Below are positions 18,230 to 28,200 of a stretch of 64,000 nucleotides of DNA, in pieces (within the stretch, counting starts at the first letter, position 1; every line of letters begins with the position of its first letter). The translations under genes were made by a program, and so were the position numbers. This stretch comes from Paraburkholderia silvatlantica. Lineage in GTDB: Bacteria > Pseudomonadota > Gammaproteobacteria > Burkholderiales > Burkholderiaceae. Below the pieces are notes generated by a model. The model was not told the DNA's origin and did no database searches. It saw only the letters and a list, made by a program, of their open reading frames with translations. Location of the stretch: positions 186,001 to 250,000 of the forward strand of contig NZ_QEOL01000006.1 in the NCBI RefSeq assembly GCF_003096715.1, read 5' to 3'.

Positions 18230-19147
18230 GTGCAGTTCGATGCGCAATGGCTGCTGCTCGCCCTCGCTCCCGTGTTTCTCGCCTGCATCGGCTGGGAGGC
18301 GTGGCATCTCTCCCGCACGCGGCCGCGCGCTGCATCGAACGACACCCCCGACAGCGCCCGCTATGCCTGGTCCGACACGCTGTGCAACGCCGCGCTCGCG
18401 CTCATGCACCAGGGCGCCGACAAGCTTGCGTGGCTCTTGGCGGTGCCCGTCTATGCCTATGTCCACCGGCACTTCCGGCTCGTTTCGTGGCAGCCGGGGC
18501 TCGTCGCGTGGTTCGCACTCTTTATCGCGCAGGACCTGCTCTACTACGTCTTTCACCGCGCGAGCCATCGCGTGCGCTGGCTCTGGGCCGCGCACGTCGT
18601 CCACCATTCGTCGGAGCGCCTGAACCTTTCCACGGCGTTTCGCCAGAGCCTCATGTATCCCGTGGCGGGCATGTGGGTATTCTGGATTCCGCTCGCCATG
18701 CTCGGCTTCGCGCCGGAGCAGATCGTCGCGATCGTGCTCGTCAATCTCGCGTTCCAGTTCTTCGTGCACACCCAGGCAGTAGGCAAGCTGGGCTGGCTCG
18801 AATACGTGTTCAACACGCCGTCGATGCATCGCGTCCATCACGCGCGCAACGCGCGCTATGTCGATCGCAATTACGCCGGTGTGCTCGCGATCTGGGACCG
18901 CCTGTTCGGCAGCTATGTCGACGAAGACGCGCAGGACGCGCCCGATTACGGCATCGTCAAGCCGCTTGCATCATGCAATCCGCTCAAGGCGACATTTCAT
19001 GAATGGCTCGCGATGGCGCGGGATTTTGCGCGCATGCCCGACTCCCGCTCGCGTCTCGCCGCGCTGTTCGCGCCGCCCGATTGGTGCGAGCGCCACTGCG
19101 TGCCGGAAAACAACACTGAGGGTGAGTTCGGGTCGCGCAGTCGCTGA
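18230..19147 (+). CDS. Sterol desaturase/fatty acid hydroxylase family membrane enzyme
   Basis: A 305-aa di-iron membrane oxygenase. GTG start with AAGGAGG upstream. Histidine boxes of the superfamily are present: HRASH (in YYVFHRASHR), HVVHHSS, and HRVHHARNARYVDRN, which together bind the di-iron centre. Four or so TM helices surround them (residues 4-20, 62-105, 145-185). The family hydroxylates or desaturates lipids and sterol-like compounds; the substrate here is not predictable. Confidence 0.88.
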   Translation: MQFDAQWLLLALAPVFLACIGWEAWHLSRTRPRAASNDTPDSARYAWSDTLCNAALALMHQGADKLAWLLAVPVYAYVHRHFRLVSWQPGLVAWFALFIAQDLLYYVFHRASHRVRWLWAAHVVHHSSERLNLSTAFRQSLMYPVAGMWVFWIPLAMLGFAPEQIVAIVLVNLAFQFFVHTQAVGKLGWLEYVFNTPSMHRVHHARNARYVDRNYAGVLAIWDRLFGSYVDEDAQDAPDYGIVKPLASCNPLKATFHEWLAMARDFARMPDSRSRLAALFAPPDWCERHCVPENNTEGEFGSRSR

Positions 19148-19240
19148 GAGATTGCGTAGTCTGTCGGCCTTGGCGCTTACCCTGGAGCAACCGCATGCAG
19201 GGGGGTGCATGCAAGGCCGGCGATAGAGAACAACATCGAC

Positions 19241-19269
19241 AACGGCTGCTCGTGCCGCGAGCAGCCGTT
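19241..19269. repeat. 12-bp perfect hairpin upstream of esterase gene
   Basis: AACGGCTGCTCG (19241-19252) / CGAGCAGCCGTT (19258-19269) with a 5-nt loop TGCCG. It lies 93 bp after the desaturase stop and 55 bp before the esterase start. There is no U-run. It may be a terminator core for the upstream gene or a leader structure of the esterase mRNA. Confidence 0.6.
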
Positions 19270-19324
19270 GCATGAGTAGGCAAGCATGGCATCAAAGGCC
19301 ACACACAGAGGAGATGAAGTGAAT

Positions 19325-20707
19325 ATGAAGCATCAAGGACCGAGACACCGTACGCTGTTGCGCGCCACCCAGATCGCTGCCGCGAGCGCCGCCTTTGCGC
19401 TGCTCGCCGCTTGCGGTGGCGGCAGTGGGGGCAACAACAACGCGAGCACGCCGCCGCCGTCGGGCGTCAACATGCAGGTGGTGGCGTTCGGCACGAGCCT
19501 GACCGACGCGGGCACGTATTCGGAGCAGATTCTGCCGGGCTTCGGCGGCGGACGCTTCACGACCAACCCGGGCGAAGTCTGGGCGCAGCATGTGTCCGAG
19601 TACTTCGGCAACACGCTGTCGCCGGCCTTCGAAGGCGGCTTCGGTCTGCCGCTCACGGCAACGGGCGGGCTCGACTATGCGCAGGGCGGCGCGCTGGTGA
19701 CGGGCGGCGGCGTTGCGAATACCAGCGCCGTGATTGCCGCCGCGAGCGAGCAGCCGGTTACGTGGCAGCTCCAGCAGTATCTGGCGCAGCACGGCAGCTT
19801 CAACTCGAATCAGCTCGTGCTCGTGGAAGGCGGCTCGAATGAAATCCTGAACCTGCTGGACGTGCCTGCCGACGGCAGCCCGACGAAACTGGCGTTGTTC
19901 GGCGCGGCACTCGTTGCGAACAATTTCTCGGCCGCTGTCGCCGCGAACGGCCCCACTGCCGTTGCGACCCTGATGGCGGAAGGTTTCACCCAGGCCCAGG
20001 CCACGGCACTCGCGCCGGCGGCCGTTGCGCTTGGCCTCTATAAGGCGAATCCGGCCGCCTTCTCGTCGATCGCCTCGGTCATCACGGCAGCGGGCACGCT
20101 GGGCGCGCTCGTCCATGCGGACATCGTCCCCGGCAATCCGAAGATCGCCCTCGTCACGGTGCCCGACATCGGCAAGACGCCGGCAGCCCTGAAGGCCGAT
20201 GCTGCCGTCGGCGCGACGCCCGGCTCCGCGGCCTCGGCCGACCAGGCGCTCTCGCTCATTTCGGCCATGTACAACCTGACGCTGATCCAGGCGAGCGCAG
20301 CCGACGTGCAGGCGAAGAAGGTCGTGCTGGTCGATACGTTCTCGTGGCTCGACCAGTCGATCGCGAACGCGGCAAGCCTCGGCTTCACCGTGACGAACAC
20401 GGATACGGCCTGCAACCTCACGGCCATGACGAACAGCGCGACCAACTACGCGCTCGCCAACCCGCAGGCAACGCTCGGCTTGAACCCGGCCACGACGCCG
20501 CAAGCCACCATCAACGCGTATGCCGCGGCCTACGGCCAAAGCTTCGGCATGTCGCTGTTCTGCTCGCCGCAAACGCTGACGACGGCCAACGCGCCCACGA
20601 CCTACATGTTCGCGGATCTCGTGCACCCGACCACGGCACTGCACTCGCAATTCGCGACGTACGTCGAAACGCAGCTCGCTGCTGCGGGCATCGGCAAGGC
20701 GCCCTGA
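19325..20707 (+). CDS. SGNH/GDSL-type esterase lipoprotein
   Basis: A 460-aa secreted hydrolase. ATG at 19325 is preceded by GAGGAG; a GTG at 19319 is possible. The signal ends in lipobox LLAAC with Cys30, followed by a Gly/Asn/Ser-rich linker. Block I of the SGNH fold reads VAFGTSLTDAG, with Ser58 as nucleophile. The C-terminal DLVHPTTALHSQFA supplies the Asp-His pair. Block III is probably VEGGSNEILN. It probably hydrolyses esters at the outer membrane. A strong terminator follows at 20753-20789. Confidence 0.88.
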   Translation: MKHQGPRHRTLLRATQIAAASAAFALLAACGGGSGGNNNASTPPPSGVNMQVVAFGTSLTDAGTYSEQILPGFGGGRFTTNPGEVWAQHVSEYFGNTLSPAFEGGFGLPLTATGGLDYAQGGALVTGGGVANTSAVIAAASEQPVTWQLQQYLAQHGSFNSNQLVLVEGGSNEILNLLDVPADGSPTKLALFGAALVANNFSAAVAANGPTAVATLMAEGFTQAQATALAPAAVALGLYKANPAAFSSIASVITAAGTLGALVHADIVPGNPKIALVTVPDIGKTPAALKADAAVGATPGSAASADQALSLISAMYNLTLIQASAADVQAKKVVLVDTFSWLDQSIANAASLGFTVTNTDTACNLTAMTNSATNYALANPQATLGLNPATTPQATINAYAAAYGQSFGMSLFCSPQTLTTANAPTTYMFADLVHPTTALHSQFATYVETQLAAAGIGKAP

Positions 20708-20752
20708 TCCCTGGTACGCGTCGCTTGCACCGGATCTTCCAGTGCACGAAAC

Positions 20753-20789
20753 AACACCCCGCGCGCCGTCAGGCTCGCGGGGTGTTTTT
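20753..20789 (+). terminator. Rho-independent terminator of the esterase gene
   Basis: 11-bp stem AACACCCCGCG (20753-20763) / CGCGGGGTGTT (20776-20786) followed by TTTTT. It separates the esterase from the convergent sua5. Confidence 0.88.
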
Positions 20790-20816
20790 CATTGAACGCG
20801 GGAAACCGTGCCGGCC

Positions 20817-21863
20817 CTACCGCTGCGCCTCGAACGCCGCCGCGGCCCGGCCCAGCCGGTCGTTGACCGCGATCCACTCGATCGTCTCCGGCAGCTTCTC
20901 GATGAGAATGCGCGAGACATTCGCGCGATCGAGCGCGCGCAGCAAGCCATACAGCTCACGCGCGTAGTCCTGCGGCTCTTCCGGCGCGGCGACGAAATGC
21001 ACGCCCTGGGCCTGCGCCCAAACGCCCGCGCGCGAGGCGCGCGCCACGAGCGCGACCGTTTCGCCCGCATCGCGGGCTGCCGCGAGCAGCGGCTCCAGCG
21101 CCTCGAACGGCAGCAGCGCGAGCGGCGTGCGCGGCGCGTAGTGCGCCTTGAGCGTGCCCGAGGCGCGCGGCGCCGTGGCGTCCGAGCCGTCTGGCAAGCG
21201 CGGCGCCTCTCCCAGCACGCGTGCGATGTCGTGCGGCGTCACGTGGCCGGGCCGCAGCAACGCGGGAAATCCGCGCGAGAGGTCGAGAATCGTCGATTCG
21301 ATGCCCACGTCGCATGCGCCGCCGTCGAGCACATGCACGGCCGCGCCGAATTCGTCGCGCACGTGCTGCGCCGTGGTCGGGCTCACATGGCCGAAGCGGT
21401 TCGCCGACGGCGCCGCCACGCCGCCGTGGCCGCCGCGACGCGCGGAAAACGCTGCCAGCAGCTTTTGCGCGACCGGATGCGACGGGCAGCGCAGCCCCAC
21501 CGAATCCTGCCCGCCGCTCACGGCGTCGGGAATGCGTTCGTGGCGTTTCACGATCAGCGTGAGCGGGCCTGGCCAAAACGCGTCGACGAGCTTTTGCGCC
21601 GCTTCCGGCCACGCTGCGGCCCAGTACTGCGGATCGCCGCCGGGCGGCAAGTGCACGATCACCGGATGGTTCGCCGGCCGTCCTTTGGCCGCATAGATGC
21701 GCGCGACCGCCGCGGGGCTCGCCGCATCGCAGCCCAGACCGTAGACGGTCTCGGTCGGGAAGGCGACCAGTTCGCCCGCGTCGAGCAGCGCGGCGGCGTG
21801 CTCGATGTCGGCTGCGCTCAGAGACGGCGTGCCGTCGTGCGGCGCGTTCTGCTGATCGGACAT
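20817..21863 (-). CDS. sua5: L-threonylcarbamoyladenylate synthase (Sua5/YwlC/YrdC family)
   Basis: A 348-aa protein of the long Sua5 type: an N-terminal YrdC domain (residues ~15-205) plus a C-terminal Sua5 domain. It makes threonylcarbamoyl-AMP for the tRNA t6A37 modification. Motifs include GELVAFPTETVYGLGCDA and AAKGRPANHPVIVHL, then AAPSANRFGHVSPTTA and GGACDVGIESTILDL. The Sua5 linker follows (RASGTLKAHYAPRTPL). Start at 21863 (MSDQQNAPHDG), 26 bp after purK, makes it the last gene of the purine operon. The Shine-Dalgarno is weak. Confidence 0.93.
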   Translation of the reverse strand: MSDQQNAPHDGTPSLSAADIEHAAALLDAGELVAFPTETVYGLGCDAASPAAVARIYAAKGRPANHPVIVHLPPGGDPQYWAAAWPEAAQKLVDAFWPGPLTLIVKRHERIPDAVSGGQDSVGLRCPSHPVAQKLLAAFSARRGGHGGVAAPSANRFGHVSPTTAQHVRDEFGAAVHVLDGGACDVGIESTILDLSRGFPALLRPGHVTPHDIARVLGEAPRLPDGSDATAPRASGTLKAHYAPRTPLALLPFEALEPLLAAARDAGETVALVARASRAGVWAQAQGVHFVAAPEEPQDYARELYGLLRALDRANVSRILIEKLPETIEWIAVNDRLGRAAAAFEAQR

Positions 21864-21889
21864 GGCATGACTCAACTTCGGGCCCAACC

Positions 21890-23107
21890 TCAGCTCGTGA
21901 CGATGTGCAGCAGGCGCGCGCAGTCGCGGGCGGCCGTGCGCGCTTCGTCGAGCGTCGGCGCGGTGAAGTTCACGTGGCCCATCTTGCGGCCCGGACGCGC
22001 CTCCTCCTTGCCGTACAGATGCAGGCGCGCAGCCGGCATCGCGGCGACCTGGTCCCACGGCGGCGTGACGGGCGCGGCGCCCTTCTGGGGCTTGGCCTCG
22101 CCGACGGCACAGGGGAACCACACGTCGCCGAGAATGTTCAGCATCACGGCCGGCGAGTGCTGGCGCGTGTCGCCGAGCGGCATGGCCGTCATGGCGCGCA
22201 CCTGCTGCTCGAACTGGCTCGTCGCGCACGCGTCGGTCGTGTAGTGGCCCGAGTTGTGCGGACGCGGCGCCATTTCGTTGGCGACGAGCGAGCCGTCTTC
22301 GAGGATGAAGAATTCCACGCACAGCACACCCACATAGCCGAGCTTGGCCGCGATCTGGATCGCCGCCTGCTGGGCCTGCTGCACGAGCGCGGGGCTTGCG
22401 TCCGGCGCGGGCACGATGGTGTGCGAAAGCACGCCGTTGCGGTGCGTGTTCTGCGCGAGCGGATAGACCGCGGCCGCGCCGTTCGCGCCGCGCGCGATCA
22501 GCGCGCTCACCTCGAACTTCAGCGGCAGCCGCTTTTCCAGCACGCACGGCACGCCGCCGAGCGACGCGTGCGCCTCGCGCACTGCATCCGCGTTGGAAAC
22601 ACGAATCTGGCCTTTGCCGTCGTAGCCCATGCGCGCGGTCTTGAGAATGCCCGGCAGCACGGCGGCGAGCGCCTTGTCGTCGATGCCGGCGAGCGCCTGC
22701 GACGACTCGATCACCACGTGCGGCGCAACCGGCACGCCGGCCGCCGCGATGAACTGCTTCTCGGCGATGCGGTCCTGCGCCACCGCCACGCAGCGCCCGG
22801 CCGGGCTCACGAAGGTCGACCTGGCGAGCGTGTCGAGGCTCGCCGCGGGCACGTTCTCGAACTCGGTCGAGATGGCCGCGCACAGGCGCGCGAGTTCGGT
22901 GAGCGCCGCTTCGTCGTCGTATGCGGCGCAGATGTGGCGGTCGGCCACGGTGCCCGCGGGGCTCGTCGCGTCGGGATCGAGCACGGCGACGCGGTAGCCC
23001 ATCGCCTGCGCGGCAAAGCAGAACATGCGGCCGAGCTGGCCGCCACCCACCATGCCCAGCCAGGCGCCGGGCAGAATCGGTGAAACCGGTGAATTGTCAG
23101 GAGTCAT
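21890..23107 (-). CDS. purK: 5-(carboxyamino)imidazole ribonucleotide synthase
   Basis: A 405-aa ATP-grasp enzyme that carboxylates AIR to N5-CAIR in de novo purine synthesis. Start at 23107 ([16 protein letters not shown]). Motifs: [19 protein letters not shown] at the N-terminal nucleotide-binding fold, [17 protein letters not shown] (ATP-grasp), and [19 protein letters not shown] followed by [18 protein letters not shown] (metal/AIR site). It follows purE by 56 bp; the two act in consecutive steps. Confidence 0.95.
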   Translation of the reverse strand: MTPDNSPVSPILPGAWLGMVGGGQLGRMFCFAAQAMGYRVAVLDPDATSPAGTVADRHICAAYDDEAALTELARLCAAISTEFENVPAASLDTLARSTFVSPAGRCVAVAQDRIAEKQFIAAAGVPVAPHVVIESSQALAGIDDKALAAVLPGILKTARMGYDGKGQIRVSNADAVREAHASLGGVPCVLEKRLPLKFEVSALIARGANGAAAVYPLAQNTHRNGVLSHTIVPAPDASPALVQQAQQAAIQIAAKLGYVGVLCVEFFILEDGSLVANEMAPRPHNSGHYTTDACATSQFEQQVRAMTAMPLGDTRQHSPAVMLNILGDVWFPCAVGEAKPQKGAAPVTPPWDQVAAMPAARLHLYGKEEARPGRKMGHVNFTAPTLDEARTAARDCARLLHIVTS

Positions 23108-23163
23108 CTTCGTGGTCGGCCGCGGGATGGCCGCGGCGCGTGGGGACAATCAAAGCGGGGCGA

Positions 23164-23682
23164 TCAAAGCGGGGGCAGCGCCATGGCGTGCGCCGCTTCG
23201 TTCTGGCGCACGCGGAAAGCCGCGAGCTTGTTCGCGTATTCGGTGTTGGTCACGCTCAGGATCGAGACGGCGAAGAGCGCCGCATTGGCCGCGCCCGCCT
23301 CGCCGATGGCGAAGGTCGCGACCGGCACGCCCTTGGGCATCTGCACGATCGAGTGGAGCGAATCCACGCCCTTCAGATACTTGCTGACCGCCGGCACGCC
23401 CAGCACGGGCACCGTGGTCTTGGCCGCCAGCATGCCCGGCAGATGCGCCGCGCCGCCCGCGCCGGCGATGATCGCGCGCAGGCCGCGCTCGCGCGCTTTT
23501 TCCGCGTACTCGAACATCTCGTCGGGCATGCGGTGTGCCGAGACGACCCTGGCCTCGTACGCGACGCCGAACTCCTGCAGGATCGCGACCGCGTGCTTCA
23601 TCGTGTCCCAGTCGGAGCTGGAGCCCATCAACACGCCGACGAGCGGTGCCGCATGCTGGTGAGCCGTCTGAACTTCGCTCAT
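23164..23682 (-). CDS. purE: 5-(carboxyamino)imidazole ribonucleotide mutase
   Basis: A 172-aa class I PurE that converts N5-CAIR to CAIR. Start at 23682 ([16 protein letters not shown]) with AAGGAAG upstream. Recognisable sequences: [15 protein letters not shown] (substrate phosphate site), [15 protein letters not shown] (catalytic His), [15 protein letters not shown] and [21 protein letters not shown]. Lies between purC (26 bp) and purK (56 bp). Confidence 0.96.
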   Translation of the reverse strand: MSEVQTAHQHAAPLVGVLMGSSSDWDTMKHAVAILQEFGVAYEARVVSAHRMPDEMFEYAEKARERGLRAIIAGAGGAAHLPGMLAAKTTVPVLGVPAVSKYLKGVDSLHSIVQMPKGVPVATFAIGEAGAANAALFAVSILSVTNTEYANKLAAFRVRQNEAAHAMALPPL

Positions 23683-23708
23683 TGTGCTTCCTTCTTCCCT
23701 CTTCTCGC

Positions 23709-24599
23709 TCACGCGAGCTTTTGACCCGTGAGACGCTCGAGCGCCTCCTGATACTTCGCCGATGTTTTGGCGATCACGTCGTCGGGCAGCTTCGGCGCCG
23801 GCGGCTCCTTCTTCCAGTCCTGGGTTTCGAGCCAGTCGCGCACGAACTGCTTGTCGAACGACGGCGGGTTCGAGCCCACCTGATACTGGTCGGCCGGCCA
23901 GAAGCGCGACGAGTCGGCGGTGAGCGCCTCGTCCATCAGATACAGCTGGCCGTGATTGTCGAGACCGAATTCGAACTTCGTGTCGGCGATGATGATGCCG
24001 CGCGTGGCCGCATAGTCGGCGGCTTCCTTGTACAGCCTGATCGAAATTTCCTTGATGGTGCGCGACAGCTCGGTGCCGATGCGGCGCTCCATTTCTTCGT
24101 ATGTGATGTTCTCGTCGTGATGGCCCATTTCGGCCTTCGCCGCCGGCGTGAAGATCGGCTCGGGCAGCTTCTGGGCGTTCTGCAGGCCCGGCGGCAGTTC
24201 GACGCCGCACACGGCGCCCGTTGCCTGATAGTCCTTCCAGCCGCTGCCGGCCAGATAGCCGCGCACCACGGCCTCGACGAGGATCGGTTCAAGGCGCTTC
24301 ACCACCACGGCGCGCCCCTTGACCTGATCGGCTTCGTCGGCGGCGACCACGGTCTCGGGCGCCACGCCCGTGAGGTGGTTCGGCACGACGTGCTTGAGCT
24401 TTTCGAACCAGAAGTCGGCCATCTGGTTGAGCACCTCGCCCTTGCGCGGAATCGGCTCGCCCATGATGACGTCGAACGCCGACAGACGGTCGGTGGTGAC
24501 GATCAGCAGCTTGTCGTTGCCCACGGCATAGTTGTCGCGGACCTTGCCGCGGCCGAGAAGCGGCAGCGAGCGGAGCGTGGATTCGTAGAGGGTAGACAT
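23709..24599 (-). CDS. purC: Phosphoribosylaminoimidazole-succinocarboxamide (SAICAR) synthase
   Basis: A 296-aa SAICAR synthetase that joins CAIR and aspartate using ATP. The N-terminus carries [12 protein letters not shown]. The core shows [21 protein letters not shown], then [25 protein letters not shown] and [13 protein letters not shown]. First gene of the purC-purE-purK-sua5 set. The 225-bp gap upstream (24600-24824) contains AT-rich stretches but no clear regulator site. Confidence 0.96.
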   Translation of the reverse strand: MSTLYESTLRSLPLLGRGKVRDNYAVGNDKLLIVTTDRLSAFDVIMGEPIPRKGEVLNQMADFWFEKLKHVVPNHLTGVAPETVVAADEADQVKGRAVVVKRLEPILVEAVVRGYLAGSGWKDYQATGAVCGVELPPGLQNAQKLPEPIFTPAAKAEMGHHDENITYEEMERRIGTELSRTIKEISIRLYKEAADYAATRGIIIADTKFEFGLDNHGQLYLMDEALTADSSRFWPADQYQVGSNPPSFDKQFVRDWLETQDWKKEPPAPKLPDDVIAKTSAKYQEALERLTGQKLA

Positions 24600-24824
24600 C
24601 GTCGTGATTCGCTAAAAGGACAATCGAAACGGAGGCGGGTTCGGTCCAGCATCGCGGCTCCCACCGCGCCAGGAAACCGTAAAACCGAAGGTAATGCGAG
24701 GGTAAACCAAAAACTGGCAAATTTCCCGGAAAAACCCATCGCCGTTCCCCCAAAACAGGCGGAAACGGCGACGTTTTGACAACTTCAGGCGCGGCGGTGC
24801 AGCGCGCCCGACGCAGAAGCCCGC

Positions 24825-25889
24825 TTAGCGAACGATCTGCGCGAATTCGCCCGACTTGTACTTCCCGGCGATCTTGTCGAGCGCGACCGGCTTGATCTTG
24901 CCGGCCTGGCCCTCCGAGCCGAACGCGAGGAAGCGGTCCACGCACACCTTCTTCGCGGCTTCGCGAGCCGGCTTCAGGTAGTCGCGCGGGTCGAACTTCG
25001 ACGGGTTTTCATACATATAGCGACGGATCGCGCCCGTGATCGCCAGGCGCAGGTCGGTGTCGATGTTGATCTTGCGCACGCCGTGACGGATGCCTTCCTG
25101 GATCTCCTCCACCGGCACGCCGTACGTTTCCTTCATGTCGCCGCCGAATTCGCGGATCTCGGCCAGCAGTTCCTGCGGCACCGACGACGAACCGTGCATC
25201 ACGAGGTGCGTGTTCGGAATGCGCGCGTGGATTTCCTTGATGCGCTGGATCGACAGGATGTCGCCCGTGGGCTTCTTGGAGAACTTGTACGCGCCGTGCG
25301 AGGTGCCGATGGCGATGGCCAGCGCGTCGCACTGCGTGAGCTTCACGAAATCGGCGGCCTGCTCCGGGTCCGTCAGGAGCTGCTCGCGCGTCATGGTGCC
25401 TTCGGCGCCGTGACCGTCTTCCTTGTCGCCCTTCATCGTTTCCAGCGAACCGAGCACGCCCAGTTCCGCTTCGACCGTCACGCCGATCGAGTGCGCCATT
25501 TCGACGACCTTGCGCGAGACTTCGACGTTGTACTCGTACGATGCGACCGTCTTGCCGTCGGCTTCGAGCGACCCGTCCATCATCACGCTGGTGAAACCGC
25601 TGCGGATCGCCGCCATGCAGACCGCCGGCGACTGGCCGTGGTCCTGGTGCATCACGACCGGAATATGCGGATACGACTCGACCGCGGCTTCGATCAGGTG
25701 GCGCAGGAAAGGCTCACCCGCGTACTTACGCGCGCCGGCCGATGCCTGCATGATCACCGGCGAACCGACCTGGTCCGCGGCTTCCATGATCGCCTGGACC
25801 TGTTCCAGGTTGTTCACGTTGAACGCCGGCAGGCCATAACCGTGTTCAGCCGCGTGGTCGAGCAGTTGACGCATTGATACGAGAGGCAT
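24825..25889 (-). CDS. fbaA: Class II fructose-1,6-bisphosphate aldolase (Calvin-cycle type)
   Basis: A 354-aa zinc-dependent aldolase that interconverts fructose-1,6-bisphosphate with DHAP and GAP. Start at 25889 with AAGGAG 8 nt upstream. The zinc-site region is [13 protein letters not shown]; the second signature spans [20 protein letters not shown]. The phosphate/DHAP loop is in [13 protein letters not shown] and [15 protein letters not shown]. It matches the CbbA/Fba type of Burkholderia. It sits between pyk (upstream, 424-bp gap) and purC. Confidence 0.95.
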   Translation of the reverse strand: MPLVSMRQLLDHAAEHGYGLPAFNVNNLEQVQAIMEAADQVGSPVIMQASAGARKYAGEPFLRHLIEAAVESYPHIPVVMHQDHGQSPAVCMAAIRSGFTSVMMDGSLEADGKTVASYEYNVEVSRKVVEMAHSIGVTVEAELGVLGSLETMKGDKEDGHGAEGTMTREQLLTDPEQAADFVKLTQCDALAIAIGTSHGAYKFSKKPTGDILSIQRIKEIHARIPNTHLVMHGSSSVPQELLAEIREFGGDMKETYGVPVEEIQEGIRHGVRKINIDTDLRLAITGAIRRYMYENPSKFDPRDYLKPAREAAKKVCVDRFLAFGSEGQAGKIKPVALDKIAGKYKSGEFAQIVR

Positions 25890-26313
25890 TGTTGCTACTC
25901 CTTTGATTTGAAACGAAATGCTTCTGCCGCCGGCTGTCTTGCGCAGCCGGTCGAGGGCGGCCTGGCAACCGCCGCCCGCGTGACCTGCCGCGGGCTCGAT
26001 GGCGTGATTTTATCGCGAAGCGCGTCCGTTCCCGGCGCCAGGCACGTAACTGGCATGAAATTGGCGTATCGGAGCGTCAAAAGCGCGAGAAGGTGCAAAA
26101 AGAGTTGACAGCCCGCGCGCCGTTTCCACGGCGTACGGGCTGCAATTGCGGGGAAAAGACCTCTAAATGGCACCGATCTGGCGCCGATCCGATACCAGTG
26201 TGATACCAGTCGGCGCCGGCCGCATTTATTTTCGGGAGTCGCGAAAATAAGGCGAAAAAAATCGCCGCGAGAATACAGACAGAACGTGCAGCACCGCTGT
26301 TACAGCACCGAAG
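25890..26313. promoter_or_regulatory. pyk-fbaA intergenic region with nested repeats and hairpins
   Basis: This 424-bp gap holds the fbaA promoter region. At 26180-26217 an 8-bp inverted repeat GGCGCCGA / TCGGCGCC encloses two copies of GATACCAGT (26191-26199, 26202-26210). At 26226-26250 a 9-bp AT-rich inverted repeat TTATTTTCG / CGAAAATAA follows. At 26251-26266 GGCGA and TCGCC flank an A-tract. The last two could end pyk transcription; the first looks like a protein-binding site. Confidence 0.5.
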
Positions 26314-27750
26314 TTACAGCACATCCCCCACGCGCACGATCTTCAGCGTATTCGTGCCGCCCGGCTGCCCCATCGGCTCGCCCACGGTGAGCACGACCAT
26401 GTCGCCGCGCGCCGCGTAGCCCTTGCTCACCACCACCTCGATGGCCTGCTGCAGCGCCGTGTCGCGGTCGCTGCTCGTGTCGAGGTGCAGCGGCGTGACA
26501 TTGCGGTAGAGCGACATGGCGCGCTCGCTGCCCGCGCGCGGCGTGAGCGCGAAGATCGGCACATGGGTCCAGTGACGCGACATCCAGAGTGCGGTCGAGC
26601 CCGACTCGGTGAGCGCGACGATCGCCTTCGCGCCGAGGTGGTAGGCCGTGAACAGCGCGCCCATGGCGATCGACTGGTCGATGCGCGTGAAAGTGCGGTC
26701 GAGGAAATCCTTGTCCAGCTCGGACTGCTCCGACTTCTCCGCTTCCAGACAGATCGCGGCCATGGCCTCGATGGTCTGCACCGGGTACTTGCCCGCCGCC
26801 GATTCGGCCGAAAGCATCACCGCGTCCGTGCCGTCGAGCACGGCATTGGCGACGTCCGAGACTTCGGCGCGCGTGGGCACCGGCGCGTGGATCATCGACT
26901 CCATCATCTGCGTGGCCGTGATGACAAGCTTGTTCGAGTCGCGCGCCATGCGGATCATGCGCTTTTGCAGCGCCGGCACGGCGGCATTGCCCACTTCCAC
27001 GGCCAGGTCGCCGCGCGCGACCATGACGCCGTCCGACGAATCGAGAATTTCCTGCAGCGCCGGAATCGCTTCGGCGCGCTCGATCTTCGCGATCATCTTC
27101 GGCTTGATGCCGTACGGTGCGCCCGCGATGTTGGCGAGCTGGCGCGCCATTTCCATGTCGGTAGCGTTCTTCGGAAACGACACGGCGACGAAGTCCGCGC
27201 CCAGTGACATGGCCGTGCGGATGTCCTCCATGTCCTTCGCGGTGAGCGCCGGCGCCGTGAGGCCGCCGCCCTGGCGGTTGATGCCCTTGTTGTTCGACAG
27301 GTCGCCGCCCACGCGCACGACCGTATGAATCTCGCTGCCGATCACGCGCGAAACGTCGAGCACGATCAGACCGTCGTTGAGCAGCAGCACGTCGCCCGGC
27401 TTCAGGTCGCGCGGCAGGTCCTTGTAGTCGAGACCGACGCGCTCGTCATTGCCAAGCTCGCATTCGGCGTCGAGGATGAAGGGATGGCCCGGCTCGAGCA
27501 CCGTCTTGCCATTCTCGAATTTGCCGACGCGAATCTTCGGGCCCTGCAGGTCCGCCATGATCGCGACTTCGCGGCCAGCCTGGCGGGCGCAGTCCCGCAC
27601 CATTTCAGCACGCTGACGATGGTCGTCGGCGGTGCCGTGCGAAAAGTTGAGGCGCACCACGTCCAGTCCTGCGCGGATCATTTTCAGCAGGATGTCCGGC
27701 GTGCTGGAAGCCGGACCGATGGTGGCGACAATCTTGGTGGCGCGATGCAT
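26314..27750 (-). CDS. pyk: Pyruvate kinase
   Basis: A 478-aa pyruvate kinase that makes pyruvate and ATP from PEP. Start at 27750 (MHRATKIVATIGPASS) has GAGGAG 4 nt upstream. The barrel residues are in VVRLNFSHGT, IMADLQGPKIRVG, KPKMIAKIERAEAI, and GVMVARGDLAVEV. The effector-site C-terminal domain ends KIVRVGDVL. The same frame stays open upstream for 135 further codons from ATG at 28155; see the separate entry. Downstream of pgk, so it forms part of a lower-glycolysis group with pgk and fbaA. Confidence 0.95.
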   Translation of the reverse strand: MHRATKIVATIGPASSTPDILLKMIRAGLDVVRLNFSHGTADDHRQRAEMVRDCARQAGREVAIMADLQGPKIRVGKFENGKTVLEPGHPFILDAECELGNDERVGLDYKDLPRDLKPGDVLLLNDGLIVLDVSRVIGSEIHTVVRVGGDLSNNKGINRQGGGLTAPALTAKDMEDIRTAMSLGADFVAVSFPKNATDMEMARQLANIAGAPYGIKPKMIAKIERAEAIPALQEILDSSDGVMVARGDLAVEVGNAAVPALQKRMIRMARDSNKLVITATQMMESMIHAPVPTRAEVSDVANAVLDGTDAVMLSAESAAGKYPVQTIEAMAAICLEAEKSEQSELDKDFLDRTFTRIDQSIAMGALFTAYHLGAKAIVALTESGSTALWMSRHWTHVPIFALTPRAGSERAMSLYRNVTPLHLDTSSDRDTALQQAIEVVVSKGYAARGDMVVLTVGEPMGQPGGTNTLKIVRVGDVL

Positions 27751-28155
27751 GAGTCTCCTCGTCTGGATAGGATCGCTGGGAAAACCGTTGCTGCGAGAAG
27801 TGCTGGCCGGCTGCGCCGCGGGTGCGGATGCGCCGGAACGCGCACCGGGTGAGCCCGGCGTCGCTTTCTTGGAGGGCGCCGCGGGGCTCACCTGAGCCGT
27901 TGCGGCGCTTTTTTCATGCGTAGTCGTATTCGATGCGGGCGTGGCTGGGCGCCCTGCCGGATTCCGTGCGGCTGTCGATTCAGCAGTCGACTGCGTCGCC
28001 GCAAGGTCCGTTTCAGCAGCGACAGCGGCGGCGGGCGTCGCGTCCGCCCTCGCCTTATCCGTTCCTGCCTGGGGCGCTGCGCGCCCCTTCTGTTTTGCTG
28101 CGGCCCCGGCTGCGCTGCGCGGCTTCTGTGCGCTTGCACGAGGAAGTTTGCTCAT
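27751..28155 (-). other. In-frame low-complexity extension upstream of pyk
   Basis: From an ATG at 28155 the pyk frame is open without a stop to the usual pyk start. It would encode 135 residues rich in Ala, Pro, Ser, Thr, Lys and Arg (MSKLPRASAQKPRSAAGAAA; later PAAPSKKATPGSPGARSG), looking like a disordered histone-tail-like segment. No Shine-Dalgarno is evident before 28155, whereas the internal start has a strong one. It is either an untranslated leader, a rarely used N-terminal extension of pyruvate kinase, or a remnant. Confidence 0.35.
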
Positions 28156-28200
28156 GGCGGCGGCGTTTGCCGATTTCGCGCCCGGGACTCGCGGCGCCAC

